This document shows positions 21,005-30,080 of a stretch of 33,419 bases of DNA, one piece after another. The stretch is from the NCBI GenBank assembly GCA_011049795.1, contig DRHD01000121.1, forward strand, positions 1 to 33,419. The letters are read 5' to 3'. Position 1 is the stretch's first letter, and each line of letters opens with the position of its first letter. Below the pieces are notes generated by a model, which was given only the letters and a program-made list of their open reading frames with translations, ran no database searches and was not told the origin of the DNA. Source of the stretch: Porticoccus sp. GTDB lineage: Bacteria; Pseudomonadota; Gammaproteobacteria; Pseudomonadales; Porticoccaceae. The translations under genes were made by a program, and so were the position numbers.

Positions 21005-21654
21005 TGAAAAAATTACTATTTGGTTTACTACTTGGTGGTTATGGTCTCCTTGTATCAGTCCATTTATACGCAGGGGGGTTGCCAGGAGGTGGCAGTGAAC
21101 TGCGCCTATTGCTAACCAATGTAAATACCCTGAACACCTCATTTCAGCAAACAGTCTATTCCTCTGATGGCACTGTACTGCAACAAACATCGGGACAACT
21201 ACAGGCTTCCAGACCGGGAAAAGTTCGCTGGCAGACAGAACCACCCATGGAACAACTACTGGTATCCGATGGTGAAACCCTATGGATTTACGACCCGGAC
21301 CTGGAACAGGTCACCATAAAAGCCTTCAATCATGACTTATCAAAGACACCCGCCATTCTCTTTATTGGCAATCTGGATACGCTGGAGCAAAGCTATAAGA
21401 TTTATATCGAGAAAGTTTATATTGAGCAAGGTGAGGTCGTTAATTTCAGCCTAATCCCCATTGCCAACGACAGTCTCTATGAAAAAGTAGCACTGAGCTT
21501 TAGTCGTGAAATCCCCACGGTTATGGCCCTATGGGATAGCTTGGGACAGAAAACAGAAATCAACTTCTCTAATACCACATTAAATGAACCCATAGATCCA
21601 GCCCTGTTTAGTTTTGAACCACCCGAGGGTGTAGATATTCTCCGCGATGAGTAG
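21004..21654 (+). CDS. lolA: Outer-membrane lipoprotein carrier protein LolA
   Basis: 216 residues. LolA ferries lipoproteins across the periplasm from LolCDE to LolB. The signal peptide is [20 protein letters not shown] with cleavage near LYA-G. The body has the LolA pattern: [20 protein letters not shown], then [38 protein letters not shown], and the C-terminal [16 protein letters not shown]. The start codon overlaps the ftsK stop (TAATG) and its end overlaps rarA by 8 bases, so ftsK-lolA-rarA are translationally coupled. Confidence 0.95.
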   Translation: MKKLLFGLLLGGYGLLVSVHLYAGGLPGGGSELRLLLTNVNTLNTSFQQTVYSSDGTVLQQTSGQLQASRPGKVRWQTEPPMEQLLVSDGETLWIYDPDLEQVTIKAFNHDLSKTPAILFIGNLDTLEQSYKIYIEKVYIEQGEVVNFSLIPIANDSLYEKVALSFSREIPTVMALWDSLGQKTEINFSNTTLNEPIDPALFSFEPPEGVDILRDE

Positions 21655-22996
21655 CGACCTTTTCAGCCAAGATGTTTATCAACCACTCGCATCCAGAATG
21701 CGTCCTCGTTCTCTGGATGAGTTCGCAGGGCAGGGACATCTTGTAGGGGAGGGGAAGTCCCTGCGTGAAGCTATTCAGTCAGGTCAATTACACTCTATGG
21801 TGTTTTGGGGCCCACCTGGCGTCGGAAAAACCACATTGGCCAACATCATTGCCGATTCTGTCGATGCTCATCTCGAATCAATTTCTGCTGTTCTCTCCGG
21901 CGTTAAAGAAATCAGGGCTGCGGTGGCTCGTGCTGAAGAAGAAAGAGACTGTCGTGGCCGACAGACCATACTGTTTGTAGATGAAGTCCACCGATTCAAC
22001 AAAGCCCAACAGGATGCATTTCTCCCTTTTGTAGAAAACGGCACCATCATCTTGATCGGGGCCACCACAGAAAACCCTTCATTTGAGCTGAACAATGCGC
22101 TGCTTTCTCGCTGCCGGGTTTACGTACTACGGAGCCTGGAAATACAAGATATCACCCGAGTTATTCATGCTGCGCTCAATGATTCGGAACGCGGACTTGC
22201 GGACCAAAAACTACAAATTACTGACGAAGCACTGGAGTTACTGGCAACAGCGGCTGACGGTGATGCCAGAACAGCACTTAACCTATTAGAAATTGCCAGC
22301 GACCTCAGCAATGAGGGCTCAATCAATGAAGATATTCTAGAAGAAGTATTGGTTGGTGGTATTCGGCGGTTTGATAAGGGTGGTGAATATTTCTACGACC
22401 AAATATCGGCTTTACATAAGGCGGTGAGAGGATCCTCACCTGATGCAGCGCTTTACTGGTTTGCACGAATGATTGATGGCGGTTGTGACCCGCTGTACAT
22501 TGCTCGGAGAGTCGTCCGAATGGCCAGTGAAGATATTGGCAATGCTGACCCCAGAGCTTCATCTATCGCACTCAATGCCTGGGAAATTCAGGAGCGCCTG
22601 GGTAGCCCGGAAGGCGAGCTCAGCATTGCACAGGCAATCCTGTATTTGGCTTCAGCCCCTAAGAGTAATGCAGTCTACGCGGCCTACAATGCGGTGTTGG
22701 CAGACGTAAAGAAAATGCCCACCATCGACGTACCTCTCCACTTGCGCAATGCGCCCACCAAACTGATGAAAGAACTGGATTACGGCTCGGAATATCGTTA
22801 TGCCCACGATGAACCAGGTGCCTTTGCGGCCGGTGAAAATTACTTCCCTGAAGCATTAGCTGATACGCGTTATTATCACCCCTCAAACCGAGGGCTTGAG
22901 CAAAAAATTGCTGACAAACTGGCTCACTTGAGTGAACTGAACACCAATAGCCCTCAGCAACGCTACAAAAAAGGAACAGACCGTGCTTCTGATTAA
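21647..22996 (+). CDS. rarA: Replication-associated recombination protein RarA (MgsA)
   Basis: 449 residues (E. coli RarA 447). A AAA+ ATPase related to clamp loaders and WRNIP1, acting at stalled forks and ssDNA gaps. Walker [10 protein letters not shown] starts near residue 55; Walker B and sensor regions appear as [20 protein letters not shown], then [20 protein letters not shown]. The C-terminal tetramerisation part has [15 protein letters not shown] and [12 protein letters not shown]. It overlaps lolA by 8 bases. Two KOPS-like octamers lie within its first 110 bases. Confidence 0.97.
   Translation: MSSDLFSQDVYQPLASRMRPRSLDEFAGQGHLVGEGKSLREAIQSGQLHSMVFWGPPGVGKTTLANIIADSVDAHLESISAVLSGVKEIRAAVARAEEERDCRGRQTILFVDEVHRFNKAQQDAFLPFVENGTIILIGATTENPSFELNNALLSRCRVYVLRSLEIQDITRVIHAALNDSERGLADQKLQITDEALELLATAADGDARTALNLLEIASDLSNEGSINEDILEEVLVGGIRRFDKGGEYFYDQISALHKAVRGSSPDAALYWFARMIDGGCDPLYIARRVVRMASEDIGNADPRASSIALNAWEIQERLGSPEGELSIAQAILYLASAPKSNAVYAAYNAVLADVKKMPTIDVPLHLRNAPTKLMKELDYGSEYRYAHDEPGAFAAGENYFPEALADTRYYHPSNRGLEQKIADKLAHLSELNTNSPQQRYKKGTDRASD
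21728..21735 (+). promoter_or_regulatory. KOPS-like octamer 3 (GGGCAGGG)
   Basis: A GGGNAGGG match on the plus strand in the 5' part of rarA, oriented toward dif and 11 bases before octamer 4. Confidence 0.45.
21746..21753 (+). promoter_or_regulatory. KOPS-like octamer 4 (GGGGAGGG)
   Basis: A GGGNAGGG match on the plus strand in rarA, paired with octamer 3. Closely spaced KOPS are strong FtsK loading sites in E. coli. Confidence 0.45.
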
Positions 22997-23077
22997 AACG
23001 AAGATAGCCAAAATTTTCTGCTTCAAGAAGCAAATCAGTCTGTTAGCTCACAACCCTATTTGTCAGGAACTGCCCCT

Positions 23078-23449
23078 ATGCAATGGTTAGCCGTGGCATT
23101 GGGTGGTGCACTGGGCGCCATGGGACGTTTTGGCATCAATGCCATCATCTTTCCCGTACTCGGTGGCCGATTCCCCATAGGTACGTTGGTGGTGAATGTA
23201 GGCGGCAGTGTCTTGATGGGCCTTTTCTACGTCTTAATTATTGAAAGAGGGGTATTACCTGCCGAATTACGAAACCTACTGATGGTGGGCTTTCTCGGCG
23301 CCTTCACAACCTTCTCAACATTCTCGCTTGATACCCTCGCTTTGTGGCAAAATGGCCACTTTGCACTGTCGGCAGTTTACGTCGTGTTAAATGTCGTGTT
23401 GTGCCTGGCTGGAATGCTGGGCGCAATTGCTTTGACCCGTTTATTTTAG
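23078..23449 (+). CDS. crcB: Fluoride ion channel CrcB/Fluc
   Basis: 123 residues from the ATG at 23078, which has AGGA at good spacing; a TTG at 23060 would add six residues. Four membrane segments fill the protein. Fluc hallmarks: GGALGAMGRFGINAI, NVGGSVLMGLFYV (pore-lining Asn) and GFLGAFTTFSTFSLD with the phenylalanine-box and central TTFSTF. The channel works as an antiparallel dimer and exports fluoride. No fluoride riboswitch is visible upstream; the gene appears to ride on the rarA-serS transcript. Confidence 0.95.
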   Translation: MQWLAVALGGALGAMGRFGINAIIFPVLGGRFPIGTLVVNVGGSVLMGLFYVLIIERGVLPAELRNLLMVGFLGAFTTFSTFSLDTLALWQNGHFALSAVYVVLNVVLCLAGMLGAIALTRLF

Positions 23450-24751
<1,302 letters not shown>

Positions 24752-24922
24752 CAACTTAATGTTCGTTAATTGCTCATTAAAGGTATTTAACCGCTGTCAT
24801 ATCGATAGCGCCTGCACACCAGCCCCATAGCGCATATTTATTGGCGGTATTGATTAGTTACCGCATAAACTTCTGACTATAAATATTTATAGAGCTTTCC
24901 CCGGCTATTAAAGGAATTTTTC
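24752..24922. other. serS-gorA intergenic region
   Basis: 171 bases. A small hairpin (GCGGTA, 9-base loop, TACCGC) lies near 24843-24863, and AAAGGAA precedes gorA. No terminator with a T-run and no RNA gene was found. An A+T-rich stretch (TATAAATATTTATAG) could be part of the gorA promoter. Confidence 0.4.
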
Positions 24923-26269
24923 ATGTCCTACGATTTTGACTTGTTTGTGATTGGTGCCGGTTCCGGTGGTGTTAGAACAGCCCGCATGTGTTCTCAGCAA
25001 GGGATGCGTGTTGCCATAGCAGAATCTCAATATCTGGGTGGAACCTGTGTCAACGTAGGTTGTGTGCCTAAAAAACTGTTTGTTTATGCCTCCTCCTTTG
25101 CAGAAGAGTTTCGTGCTGCGGCAGGCTTTGGCTGGAATGTTGGTGATACACATTTCGACTGGCCAACGCTCCGGGAAAACAAAAACCGGGAAATTGAACG
25201 GCTCAATGGTATCTATGGCAACTTGTTGGACAACGCGAATGTCACCCTACTGAAGGGCTGGGGGGTTATTATCGACCCTCACACAGTCGAATTGAATGGC
25301 CAACAATACAGCTGTGCAAAGATACTAATCGCTACCGGAGGTGTACCTTACGTCCCCGATTTTCCCGGTAGTGAACTGGCTATTACCTCCAATGAAGCCT
25401 TTTTCCTTGATGAACTCCCCAAACGAATAGTGATTGTGGGGGGCGGGTATATTGCCGTGGAGTTTGCCGGAATATTTAATGGTTTAGGTGTGGAGACTCA
25501 TTTGGTTTATCGCGGGCCATTATTTCTACGGGGCTTCGACGATGACGTACGCAATGTGCTTAAAGAGGAAATTGAACACCAAGGTGTCCACTTACATTTC
25601 TCTACCGATATCGAAAAAATAACTCAGCTAGAAGACTCATCCTATCGTGTGGCGCTCAACAATGATGAATCACTTGATGCCGGTCTCGTTATGTATGCCA
25701 CAGGCCGTCGAGCCAATACGGAAAGGCTTGGGCTTGAGAATACGACTGTACAGACACGACCTAACGGTTCAGTGGTCGTAGATGATCATTTTCAAACAAA
25801 TGAGCCTTCTATCTACGCCCTGGGTGATGTTATTGGTCGCATAGAGTTAACCCCCGTCGCTATTGCCGAGGGGATGGCACTAACCAAAACCCTCACAACA
25901 GGTGAGTCCACCTCCATTGATTACAACAACATACCTACGGCTGTTTTCAGCCAACCCAACACAGCATCCGTTGGTTTAACAGAGCAACAAGCCATAGATC
26001 AGTACGGTGATGATTTGTCGATCTTTCGTAGCCGCTTTAGGCCAATGAAGGAAACACTAGCGGGTGGTGACGGCAAAATGTTTATGAAATTGATTGTGGT
26101 GAAAAGTACCGACCTGGTCGTGGGCTGTCATATGGTGGGAGAGGGCGCTGGTGAAATCATTCAAGGTGTTGCCATTGCTGTCAAAGTAGGGGCCACAAAA
26201 TCTGACTTCGATGCCACCATCGGTATTCATCCAACGGCTGCAGAAGAATTCGTCACAATGAGAGGATAG
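24923..26269 (+). CDS. gorA: Glutathione-disulfide reductase
   Basis: 448 residues. This FAD flavoenzyme keeps glutathione reduced with NADPH. Visible: FAD motif [12 protein letters not shown], redox disulfide Cys42/Cys47 in [16 protein letters not shown](P) motif [13 protein letters not shown] with downstream Arg residues ([11 protein letters not shown]) suited to NADPH, and the interface His436-Glu441 pair in [13 protein letters not shown]. The [14 protein letters not shown] segment is of the type common in alpha-proteobacterial, cyanobacterial and plant enzymes. It has a strong AAAGGAA ribosome binding site and is the last clear housekeeping gene before the accessory zone. Confidence 0.95.
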   Translation: MSYDFDLFVIGAGSGGVRTARMCSQQGMRVAIAESQYLGGTCVNVGCVPKKLFVYASSFAEEFRAAAGFGWNVGDTHFDWPTLRENKNREIERLNGIYGNLLDNANVTLLKGWGVIIDPHTVELNGQQYSCAKILIATGGVPYVPDFPGSELAITSNEAFFLDELPKRIVIVGGGYIAVEFAGIFNGLGVETHLVYRGPLFLRGFDDDVRNVLKEEIEHQGVHLHFSTDIEKITQLEDSSYRVALNNDESLDAGLVMYATGRRANTERLGLENTTVQTRPNGSVVVDDHFQTNEPSIYALGDVIGRIELTPVAIAEGMALTKTLTTGESTSIDYNNIPTAVFSQPNTASVGLTEQQAIDQYGDDLSIFRSRFRPMKETLAGGDGKMFMKLIVVKSTDLVVGCHMVGEGAGEIIQGVAIAVKVGATKSDFDATIGIHPTAAEEFVTMRG

Positions 26270-26398
26270 GGACGTAGCGTCACATTGCGTTCTTATCGGG
26301 TTTATAAGGCATGCTCCAATCCAAAACTTCACCATAATCTATTAAGAGAATTATCTAACTATCTGATATTAATAAACTATCTTAAACCAAGATATAGA

Positions 26399-26409
26399 TT
26401 ATGTTAAAT
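26399..26409 (+). other. XerD-arm half-site resembling dif
   Basis: TTATGTTAAAT here is identical to the XerD-binding arm of the dif site at 27161; the identity extends one base on each side (13 bases, 26398-26410). The preceding central hexamer and XerC arm (TATAGA and upstream) do not match. It may be a degenerate att or dif remnant, or a chance match in A+T-rich DNA. Confidence 0.35.
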
Positions 26410-26532
26410 CAATATTTCTCACGGTAAACAATAGCTAAACCTGAAACTGGGCTCGCTATAAAGCGTTTATTTGCTATGGCCAGAAGCTGTCCTATTATCT
26501 ACATGTTATGTTTCTTTTCTGGAGTAGTAACA

Positions 26533-26817
26533 ATGAAGGTCCTATTTACCATAGTAGGCATACTCGCCGCAACGGTGGGTTATTGTCAGGGTAGCCAAGC
26601 GGAACTCGACAGAAAATGCGAGGATGCGCGCCAAATAGCTTTGGCCCCTTTAAAACACAAGGTATTTGAGGAGTGCTTGGAAAAAGGAAAGGAAGAATCG
26701 GTTTGTAAAAGTGAAGCGGATGAGTACAACGGTGCCAGAGCTGGCCGCGGACCAATGTTCTATGATATTCCTGAGTGTGATGAAGCCTTCAATTACAGAA
26801 AGAACAATGGTCGTTAG
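26533..26817 (+). CDS. Small secreted protein with four cysteines, function unknown
   Basis: 94 residues from the ATG at 26533, chosen because GGAG lies at proper spacing and a signal peptide begins there (MKVLFTIVGILAATVGYCQG). The longer reading from 26476 adds 19 residues and no ribosome binding site. The mature part has four cysteines (in DRKCEDAR, FEECLEKG, SVCKSEA, PECDEAF), suggesting two disulfides in the periplasm, and a conserved-looking GRGPMFYDIPECDEAF end. I recall similar unnamed proteins in other gammaproteobacteria, but I do not recognise a function. It stands alone between gorA and dif. Confidence 0.7.
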   Translation: MKVLFTIVGILAATVGYCQGSQAELDRKCEDARQIALAPLKHKVFEECLEKGKEESVCKSEADEYNGARAGRGPMFYDIPECDEAFNYRKNNGR

Positions 26818-26885
26818 TAGTGAAACATAACCAGCTGGGGCAAGCTGCTCACTTCGTTCACGGGACGTTACTTTTGCCATTAGAC

Positions 26886-27035
26886 TCATTCTTTCACAAG
26901 CGGGCAATCTGGATCACTTAGGCTTGAAGGACTAGCCGATCCGCGTTGGCAGACTTTACTGTAATCAATTGTCGTATCGATATTGGTGTGAACCGCAACA
27001 TCGGGTGATGCCACTGTACGGCATGAATAACCCAT
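26886..27035 (-). pseudogene. Possible 49-codon ORF or gene remnant
   Basis: From an ATG at 27035 the minus strand reads MGYSCRTVASPDVAVH and ends ..SLSDPDCPLVKE before a TGA. The composition looks protein-like, but AAGG lies too close to the ATG, an in-frame stop is just upstream, and I recognise no family. It may be the end of a decayed gene or a chance ORF. Confidence 0.2.
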
Positions 27036-27143
27036 CCTTACTCAAACCACAGACCACCGACAACTTGTCCAACGTGGCACTACATCCACCAAGCCGTACT
27101 GGCAGGCTAGCCTAAACCCCCGGCCATCCTGACCTCGCCGATG

Positions 27144-27171
27144 ATCGCGCATAATGTATATTATGTTAAAT
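27144..27171 (+). other. dif: dif site: XerCD chromosome dimer resolution site
   Basis: A 28-bp site in the standard layout. The XerC arm is ATCGCGCATAA, the central hexamer TGTATA, the XerD arm TTATGTTAAAT. Compared with E. coli dif as I remember it (XerC arm GGTGCGCATAA), the last 25 bases are identical and only the outer three differ. XerC and XerD recombine here, under FtsK control, to resolve chromosome dimers. It marks the replication terminus, and it is a known entry point for Xer-exploiting phages and islands. Confidence 0.95.
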
Positions 27172-27323
27172 CGACCAAGTGGAAGAAAAGAAACAGCACA
27201 ACCCCACTAGAAGGAATCAGTTAAGGGGTGCAGAATGGATACCAATCCACCGGAGTGAGATTTTAGAAAAACTACGAATCAACCGGAGTGGTCACGTATG
27301 AGCCCGACAAAAGTAGGGATAAA

Positions 27324-27740
27324 ATGAAAAGAATATTATATGGAATGTGTTTCACACTATTTCTATTGAGTAGTGCTTCAGCAAAAAATGAAAATACAAT
27401 AGACGTCGAGGTTCTCACAAGAACGAATTCAAGCTGGGATGGAAAAACCCTGCCTGAGTATCCAAAGGGTAGGCCAGAAATATCCATACTAAAAATCGTC
27501 GTTCCCCCTGGTGCAGAGGTGCCTTTGCACAAACATCTAGTGATAAATGCTGGTGTATTATTAAAGGGTGAGCTAACGGTAGTGACGGAGGGCGGCATGA
27601 CATTACACTTGAAAGCTGGAGACCCTATCGTTGAACTAGTAAACAAGTGGCATTACGGAAAGAATGAGGGTGAAGAACCCGCAGAAATACTCATTTTCTA
27701 TGCTGGCATAGAAGGTCAGCCGTTAAGTATTAAAAGGTAG
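27324..27740 (+). CDS. Secreted cupin-domain protein
   Basis: 138 residues from the ATG at 27324, where AGGGAT and a signal peptide (MKRILYGMCFTLFLLSSASA) support the start; the reading from 27288 would spoil the signal. The mature part is a small double-stranded beta-helix: VVPPGAEVPLHKHLVINAG supplies the metal-binding His residues of cupin motif 1, and AGDPIVELVNKWHYGKNEG carries motif 2. The substrate is unknown; related proteins are annotated only as cupins. The deformylase-like gene begins 14 bases downstream, so the two are probably co-transcribed. Confidence 0.8.
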   Translation: MKRILYGMCFTLFLLSSASAKNENTIDVEVLTRTNSSWDGKTLPEYPKGRPEISILKIVVPPGAEVPLHKHLVINAGVLLKGELTVVTEGGMTLHLKAGDPIVELVNKWHYGKNEGEEPAEILIFYAGIEGQPLSIKR

Positions 27741-27754
27741 AAAGCATTGTATCA

Positions 27755-28474
27755 ATGTTCGTTGCTCTTTCAGGGTGCACTCATCTCGGACGGTCTATGG
27801 ATCGCTTCATAACGCTAGATGTGCCAAAAAATGGCTTTTCCATTGCTCATCATGAGCGGCGAAAAGAGCTGCGCGCTAAAAACACTCTCTACCTACCAGC
27901 CAGGAAAATTGACAATGCTGAATTTAATACGGATGAACTTACCATGCTGGCGAAAGAAATGAGAGCCTTTATGAACCAAAAGAAAGGAATTGGCTTAGCA
28001 GCAAACCAAGTTGGAAAGCGCATTCAGATATTTATAGTAGAAGCAAAAAACGACAATCCCCGCTATAAAATCCTAGGCGCTGTGCCCTATCAGATTTTTA
28101 TCAACCCGAAAATTACCGGCACCTCTGTAGAAAGGAAAAACTTTTGGCACGGATGCCTTAGTGCGATGGAAGAAAAGCGGGGTAATGTTGCTACCTACGA
28201 GTGGATTGAATATGAAGCTAGAAATGTAGAGGGCAAGATACAGAAAGGTAGATTGACAGGATTAAGCTCAGTCATATTCCAACATGAGTTTCGGCACCTG
28301 CTTGGGGGAACCTATCTCGACAAAGCCAGCCAATTTATGGACCAAGCGGAACTTAGCCAGAAAATAGAACACAATGAAGTTCCATTTTTTGAAACTACCG
28401 ATAAAAAGCTCCCTCTTCTTATCAGCGATTACCAAATAGGCGAGTCTCTTGAGGATTTCTATAGTCGTCAGTAA
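27755..28474 (+). CDS. Divergent peptide-deformylase-like protein
   Basis: 239 residues, longer than housekeeping deformylases (about 170). All three motifs are recognisable: motif 1 GIGLAANQVG (78-87), motif 2 WHGCLSAME with Cys134 (normally EGCLS, here HGCLS), motif 3 QHEFRHLLGG with His177, Glu178, His181 (normally HExDH, here HEFRH). The metal ligands and catalytic Glu are thus kept. The first residues MFVALSGCTH resemble a lipobox (LSGC), but the hydrophobic part is very short, so export is doubtful. No strong ribosome binding site is seen. It could be a specialised amidase rather than an N-formyl-Met deformylase. Confidence 0.75.
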   Translation: MFVALSGCTHLGRSMDRFITLDVPKNGFSIAHHERRKELRAKNTLYLPARKIDNAEFNTDELTMLAKEMRAFMNQKKGIGLAANQVGKRIQIFIVEAKNDNPRYKILGAVPYQIFINPKITGTSVERKNFWHGCLSAMEEKRGNVATYEWIEYEARNVEGKIQKGRLTGLSSVIFQHEFRHLLGGTYLDKASQFMDQAELSQKIEHNEVPFFETTDKKLPLLISDYQIGESLEDFYSRQ

Positions 28475-28536
28475 ATACTATTAGGTCTTGATCGCCTCTG
28501 ACTTTTAATCCGTTGTATTCTTTTAGATGATCCATA

Positions 28537-28569
28537 GGAAATTTAGGAGCGCAAGCGAGTAAATTTTCC
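28537..28569. repeat. Imperfect inverted repeat (hairpin)
   Basis: GGAAATTTA (28537-28545) pairs with TAAATTTTCC (28560-28569) with one bulge; the interior GAGCGCAAGCGAG is itself partly paired. There is no T-run, so it is not a classic terminator. Confidence 0.5.
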
Positions 28570-28603
28570 GTAGCAGCGACTTGTTAGAGCGGATTACCGA
28601 ACC

Positions 28604-28651
28604 TTGATCTTCAGAGCTTGAATTGCCAAAAATTGCTGGAACAGAGCAATC
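28604..28651 (+). repeat. 48-bp perfect direct repeat, copy 1
   Basis: It begins CTTGATCTTCAGAGCTTGAA and ends GGAACAGAGCAAT; identical over 48 bases to 31665-31712 in the same orientation. The flanking bases differ. The two copies bound a 3.1-kb segment of small accessory genes. Confidence 0.95.
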
Positions 28652-28778
28652 CAATGACATCATGCAGCTGAAGCAAGAAATAGGACGTGGTGAGACTCGA
28701 CGAGATATAGAAAAACATCCCAGAGATAAATGTGAAGTTATCTATATAGATGACTATAGAAAGAAACATAGAGGGTGA
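28652..28778 (+). pseudogene. Remnant A of a small duplicated gene
   Basis: Codons read NDIMQLKQE, then a one-base loss at about 28680 shifts the frame, after which IGRGETRRDIEKHPRDK and CEVIYIDDYRKKHRG follow to a TGA at 28778. The same pattern (MQLK.EIGR.E..R, C-E-[VI]-I-Y-x-DDYR) recurs in remnant B at 31204-31345. I do not recognise the family. It directly abuts 48-bp repeat copy 1, and an open frame runs back through that repeat (ELELPKIAGTEQ). Confidence 0.55.
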
Positions 28779-28805
28779 ATACGTAGGCTGAGCCGTTTTC
28801 GGCCA

Positions 28806-29261
28806 TTAATTGATGGGCTTGTTAAGTTTATATTTCTCAGCAGCATTTCTTTCTCTTATGACTCTAATATAATTAAATAAATCTTCTTCTGTTAAATTGT
28901 GCTTTGTAACTACTGGCTTTAATTCAGCTGATATTGCGGCATAGCTAAAGGTGGCATCCTGACTTTCAATTTTTGATAATTCAGATGCCAGAACCATAAT
29001 TTCGGAAGGTTTTAGAGTTTGTAGCTTTCTAGCAGAAGCAAGGGAGATGTAATCCTTGTCTGGATGAGCAGTAACAACAAAAAGTTTAAGCGCACTAATT
29101 GCTCCACCAGTGCGACCCATTTGATTATTATATCTTGTCAGTTCCTTTTCTATACCTGCAATCTTTAACTGATTTTCCTTAACCACAAAGATATAACCAA
29201 AGAATAAGGGGAGACCTACAGTAACAGCGCCGATTATTACGCCTTTCGCAATATCATTCAT
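28806..29261 (-). CDS. Hypothetical membrane-anchored protein
   Basis: 151 residues with a GAGGGA ribosome binding site at good spacing before the ATG at 29261. One N-terminal membrane helix (about residues 7-27, GVIIGAVTVGLPLFFGYIF) is followed by a short coiled-coil-like stretch (KENQLKIAGIEKELTRYNNQ) and a mainly helical soluble part. The topology suggests a single-pass anchor with the bulk on one side of the membrane. I recognise no family. It is A+T-rich relative to the housekeeping genes, in keeping with acquisition, and lies inside the segment bounded by the 48-bp repeats. Confidence 0.7.
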   Translation of the reverse strand: MNDIAKGVIIGAVTVGLPLFFGYIFVVKENQLKIAGIEKELTRYNNQMGRTGGAISALKLFVVTAHPDKDYISLASARKLQTLKPSEIMVLASELSKIESQDATFSYAAISAELKPVVTKHNLTEEDLFNYIRVIRERNAAEKYKLNKPIN

Positions 29262-29349
29262 ATTCTAATCCCTCAGACTTGTGGAGATTAATGCTAAGCT
29301 AATAGGCTGCGCTGATTAAGTTTTATTTTTTGTTGCCACAAGAATCATA

Positions 29350-29571
29350 TCAAGAGTTGCAGTTTTTCTTAGCGCAAATATGACTCGAATTAACCAACCA
29401 ACCAACATTAATTAATCCAATAATGAGAAAAAATTCCACCCAGGAATCAGCACTAACTCCTATAAATTCTTTAAACTCAGTTGTGCAAAAAACTAAAATG
29501 ATCGTGATACAAATACCTAAAGGCGCTTGCCAAGAATTGTTTGTTGTTACGTCATTCAAGTGTTGCACCAC
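29350..29571 (-). CDS. Small two-helix membrane protein overlapping the upstream gene
   Basis: 73 residues from a GTG at 29571 with an excellent ribosome binding site (GGAG, 8-base spacing) located inside the upstream 81-residue gene; the two overlap by 20 bases in different frames. Two hydrophobic segments are visible (LGICITIILVFCTTEF and SWVEFFLIIGLINVGWLV), then a short Cys/Lys tail (CAKKNCNS). This is a translationally coupled pair of a soluble and a membrane protein; I do not recognise the family. Confidence 0.6.
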   Translation of the reverse strand: MVQHLNDVTTNNSWQAPLGICITIILVFCTTEFKEFIGVSADSWVEFFLIIGLINVGWLVNSSHICAKKNCNS

Positions 29572-29797
29572 TTGGTGAACTCCAATTAGTAAAATTTAGA
29601 ATCCAGTTGTCGCCCTCTACTTGCCGTGAAATAGTTGGGAGTACTTTTTCTTTACTTTTTTCGTCTGCACTAAAGGTAAACTTTATATTCCACTCTGCAT
29701 TGCCCTCCATAGGAGGGATACAAATATCAACCTCTTCCTCGGCAGGGCATAGAATCAACTCAGAAAATATGATTCTTTTTCCACCAACATGAGTCAT
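29552..29797 (-). CDS. Small soluble beta-rich protein, possibly DUF6864-like and short
   Basis: 81 residues from the ATG at 29797 (AGGT upstream, weak). The alternating hydrophobic pattern (KRIIFSELILCP, WNIKFTFSADE, NWILNFTNWSSPSG) suggests a beta sandwich. From memory it resembles the N-terminal two-thirds of DUF6864-type proteins, which are about 110 residues; here the reading stops after SPSGATLE and the next gene starts in another frame. It may thus be a truncated member, or a distinct short form that always pairs with a membrane protein. The function is unknown. Confidence 0.55.
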   Translation of the reverse strand: MTHVGGKRIIFSELILCPAEEEVDICIPPMEGNAEWNIKFTFSADEKSKEKVLPTISRQVEGDNWILNFTNWSSPSGATLE

Positions 29798-29962
29798 TTA
29801 GTAATACCTATAAAATCTACGTAATTTGACAAAAGACACCTACCCCTGTTTTTATTTTCCTAACCATTCCGTTCGATCATAAATCAATGTCTTTTATAAT
29901 CAAACACCTAATACCATTTTCATTTGAACAGAATCCTATGTCTCCCGACCTAGATGGCTAGA

Positions 29963-30057
29963 GGTCATTCTGTAGTAAAGACTTACCCCCTCACCCGCTA
30001 TGCTCCCTGTCCCCCTCTACACGAGGGGGAGTAACTCGCTAAAGCGAGGGTAATCAG
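29963..30057. repeat. REP-like palindromic repeat, copy 1
   Basis: The repeat runs GGTCATT..GTAAAGACTTACCCCCTCAC..CTACACGAGGGGGAGTAA..GTAATCAG and is matched by copy 2 at 31081-31168. It has internal dyads: ACTTACCCCCTC against GAGGGGGAGTAA, and CTCGCT-AA-AGCGAG (this copy only). It lies in non-coding DNA, as expected of REP-type elements. Confidence 0.8.
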
Positions 30058-30080
30058 TAGGCAGGTACAGAAAGCTATCA

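Larger units (their letters stand above)
26818..27323. other. Largely non-coding region around dif
   Basis: About 500 bases. It holds the dif site (27144-27171) and a possible gene remnant (26886-27035). Just before the cupin gene there is a short direct repeat, AATCCACCGGAGTG and AATCAACCGGAGTG, about 37 bases apart. Nothing else is recognised. Confidence 0.6.
28475..28805. other. Intergenic region with hairpin, 48-bp repeat and gene remnant
   Basis: 331 bases between the deformylase-like gene and a minus-strand hypothetical gene. It contains an imperfect hairpin (28537-28569), the first 48-bp direct repeat (28604-28651) and a frameshifted remnant (28652-28778), each listed separately. Confidence 0.7.

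Noticed and set aside
23000..23077. Fluoride riboswitch before crcB
   Set aside because: The gap contains only a small GCTTC-AA-GAAGC hairpin; I see none of the conserved crcB-motif sequence.
26650..26907. 85-codon minus-strand open frame
   Set aside because: It is antisense to the better supported secreted protein at 26533-26817, which has a ribosome binding site and signal peptide.
27272..27646. 124-codon minus-strand open frame
   Set aside because: It is antisense to the cupin gene, which has clear motifs and a signal peptide.
28580..28604. Integron attC-like site (TGTTAGAG ... CGAAC) near the 48-bp repeat
   Set aside because: The GTTRRRY consensus is not met and no paired inner core sites or integrase are present.
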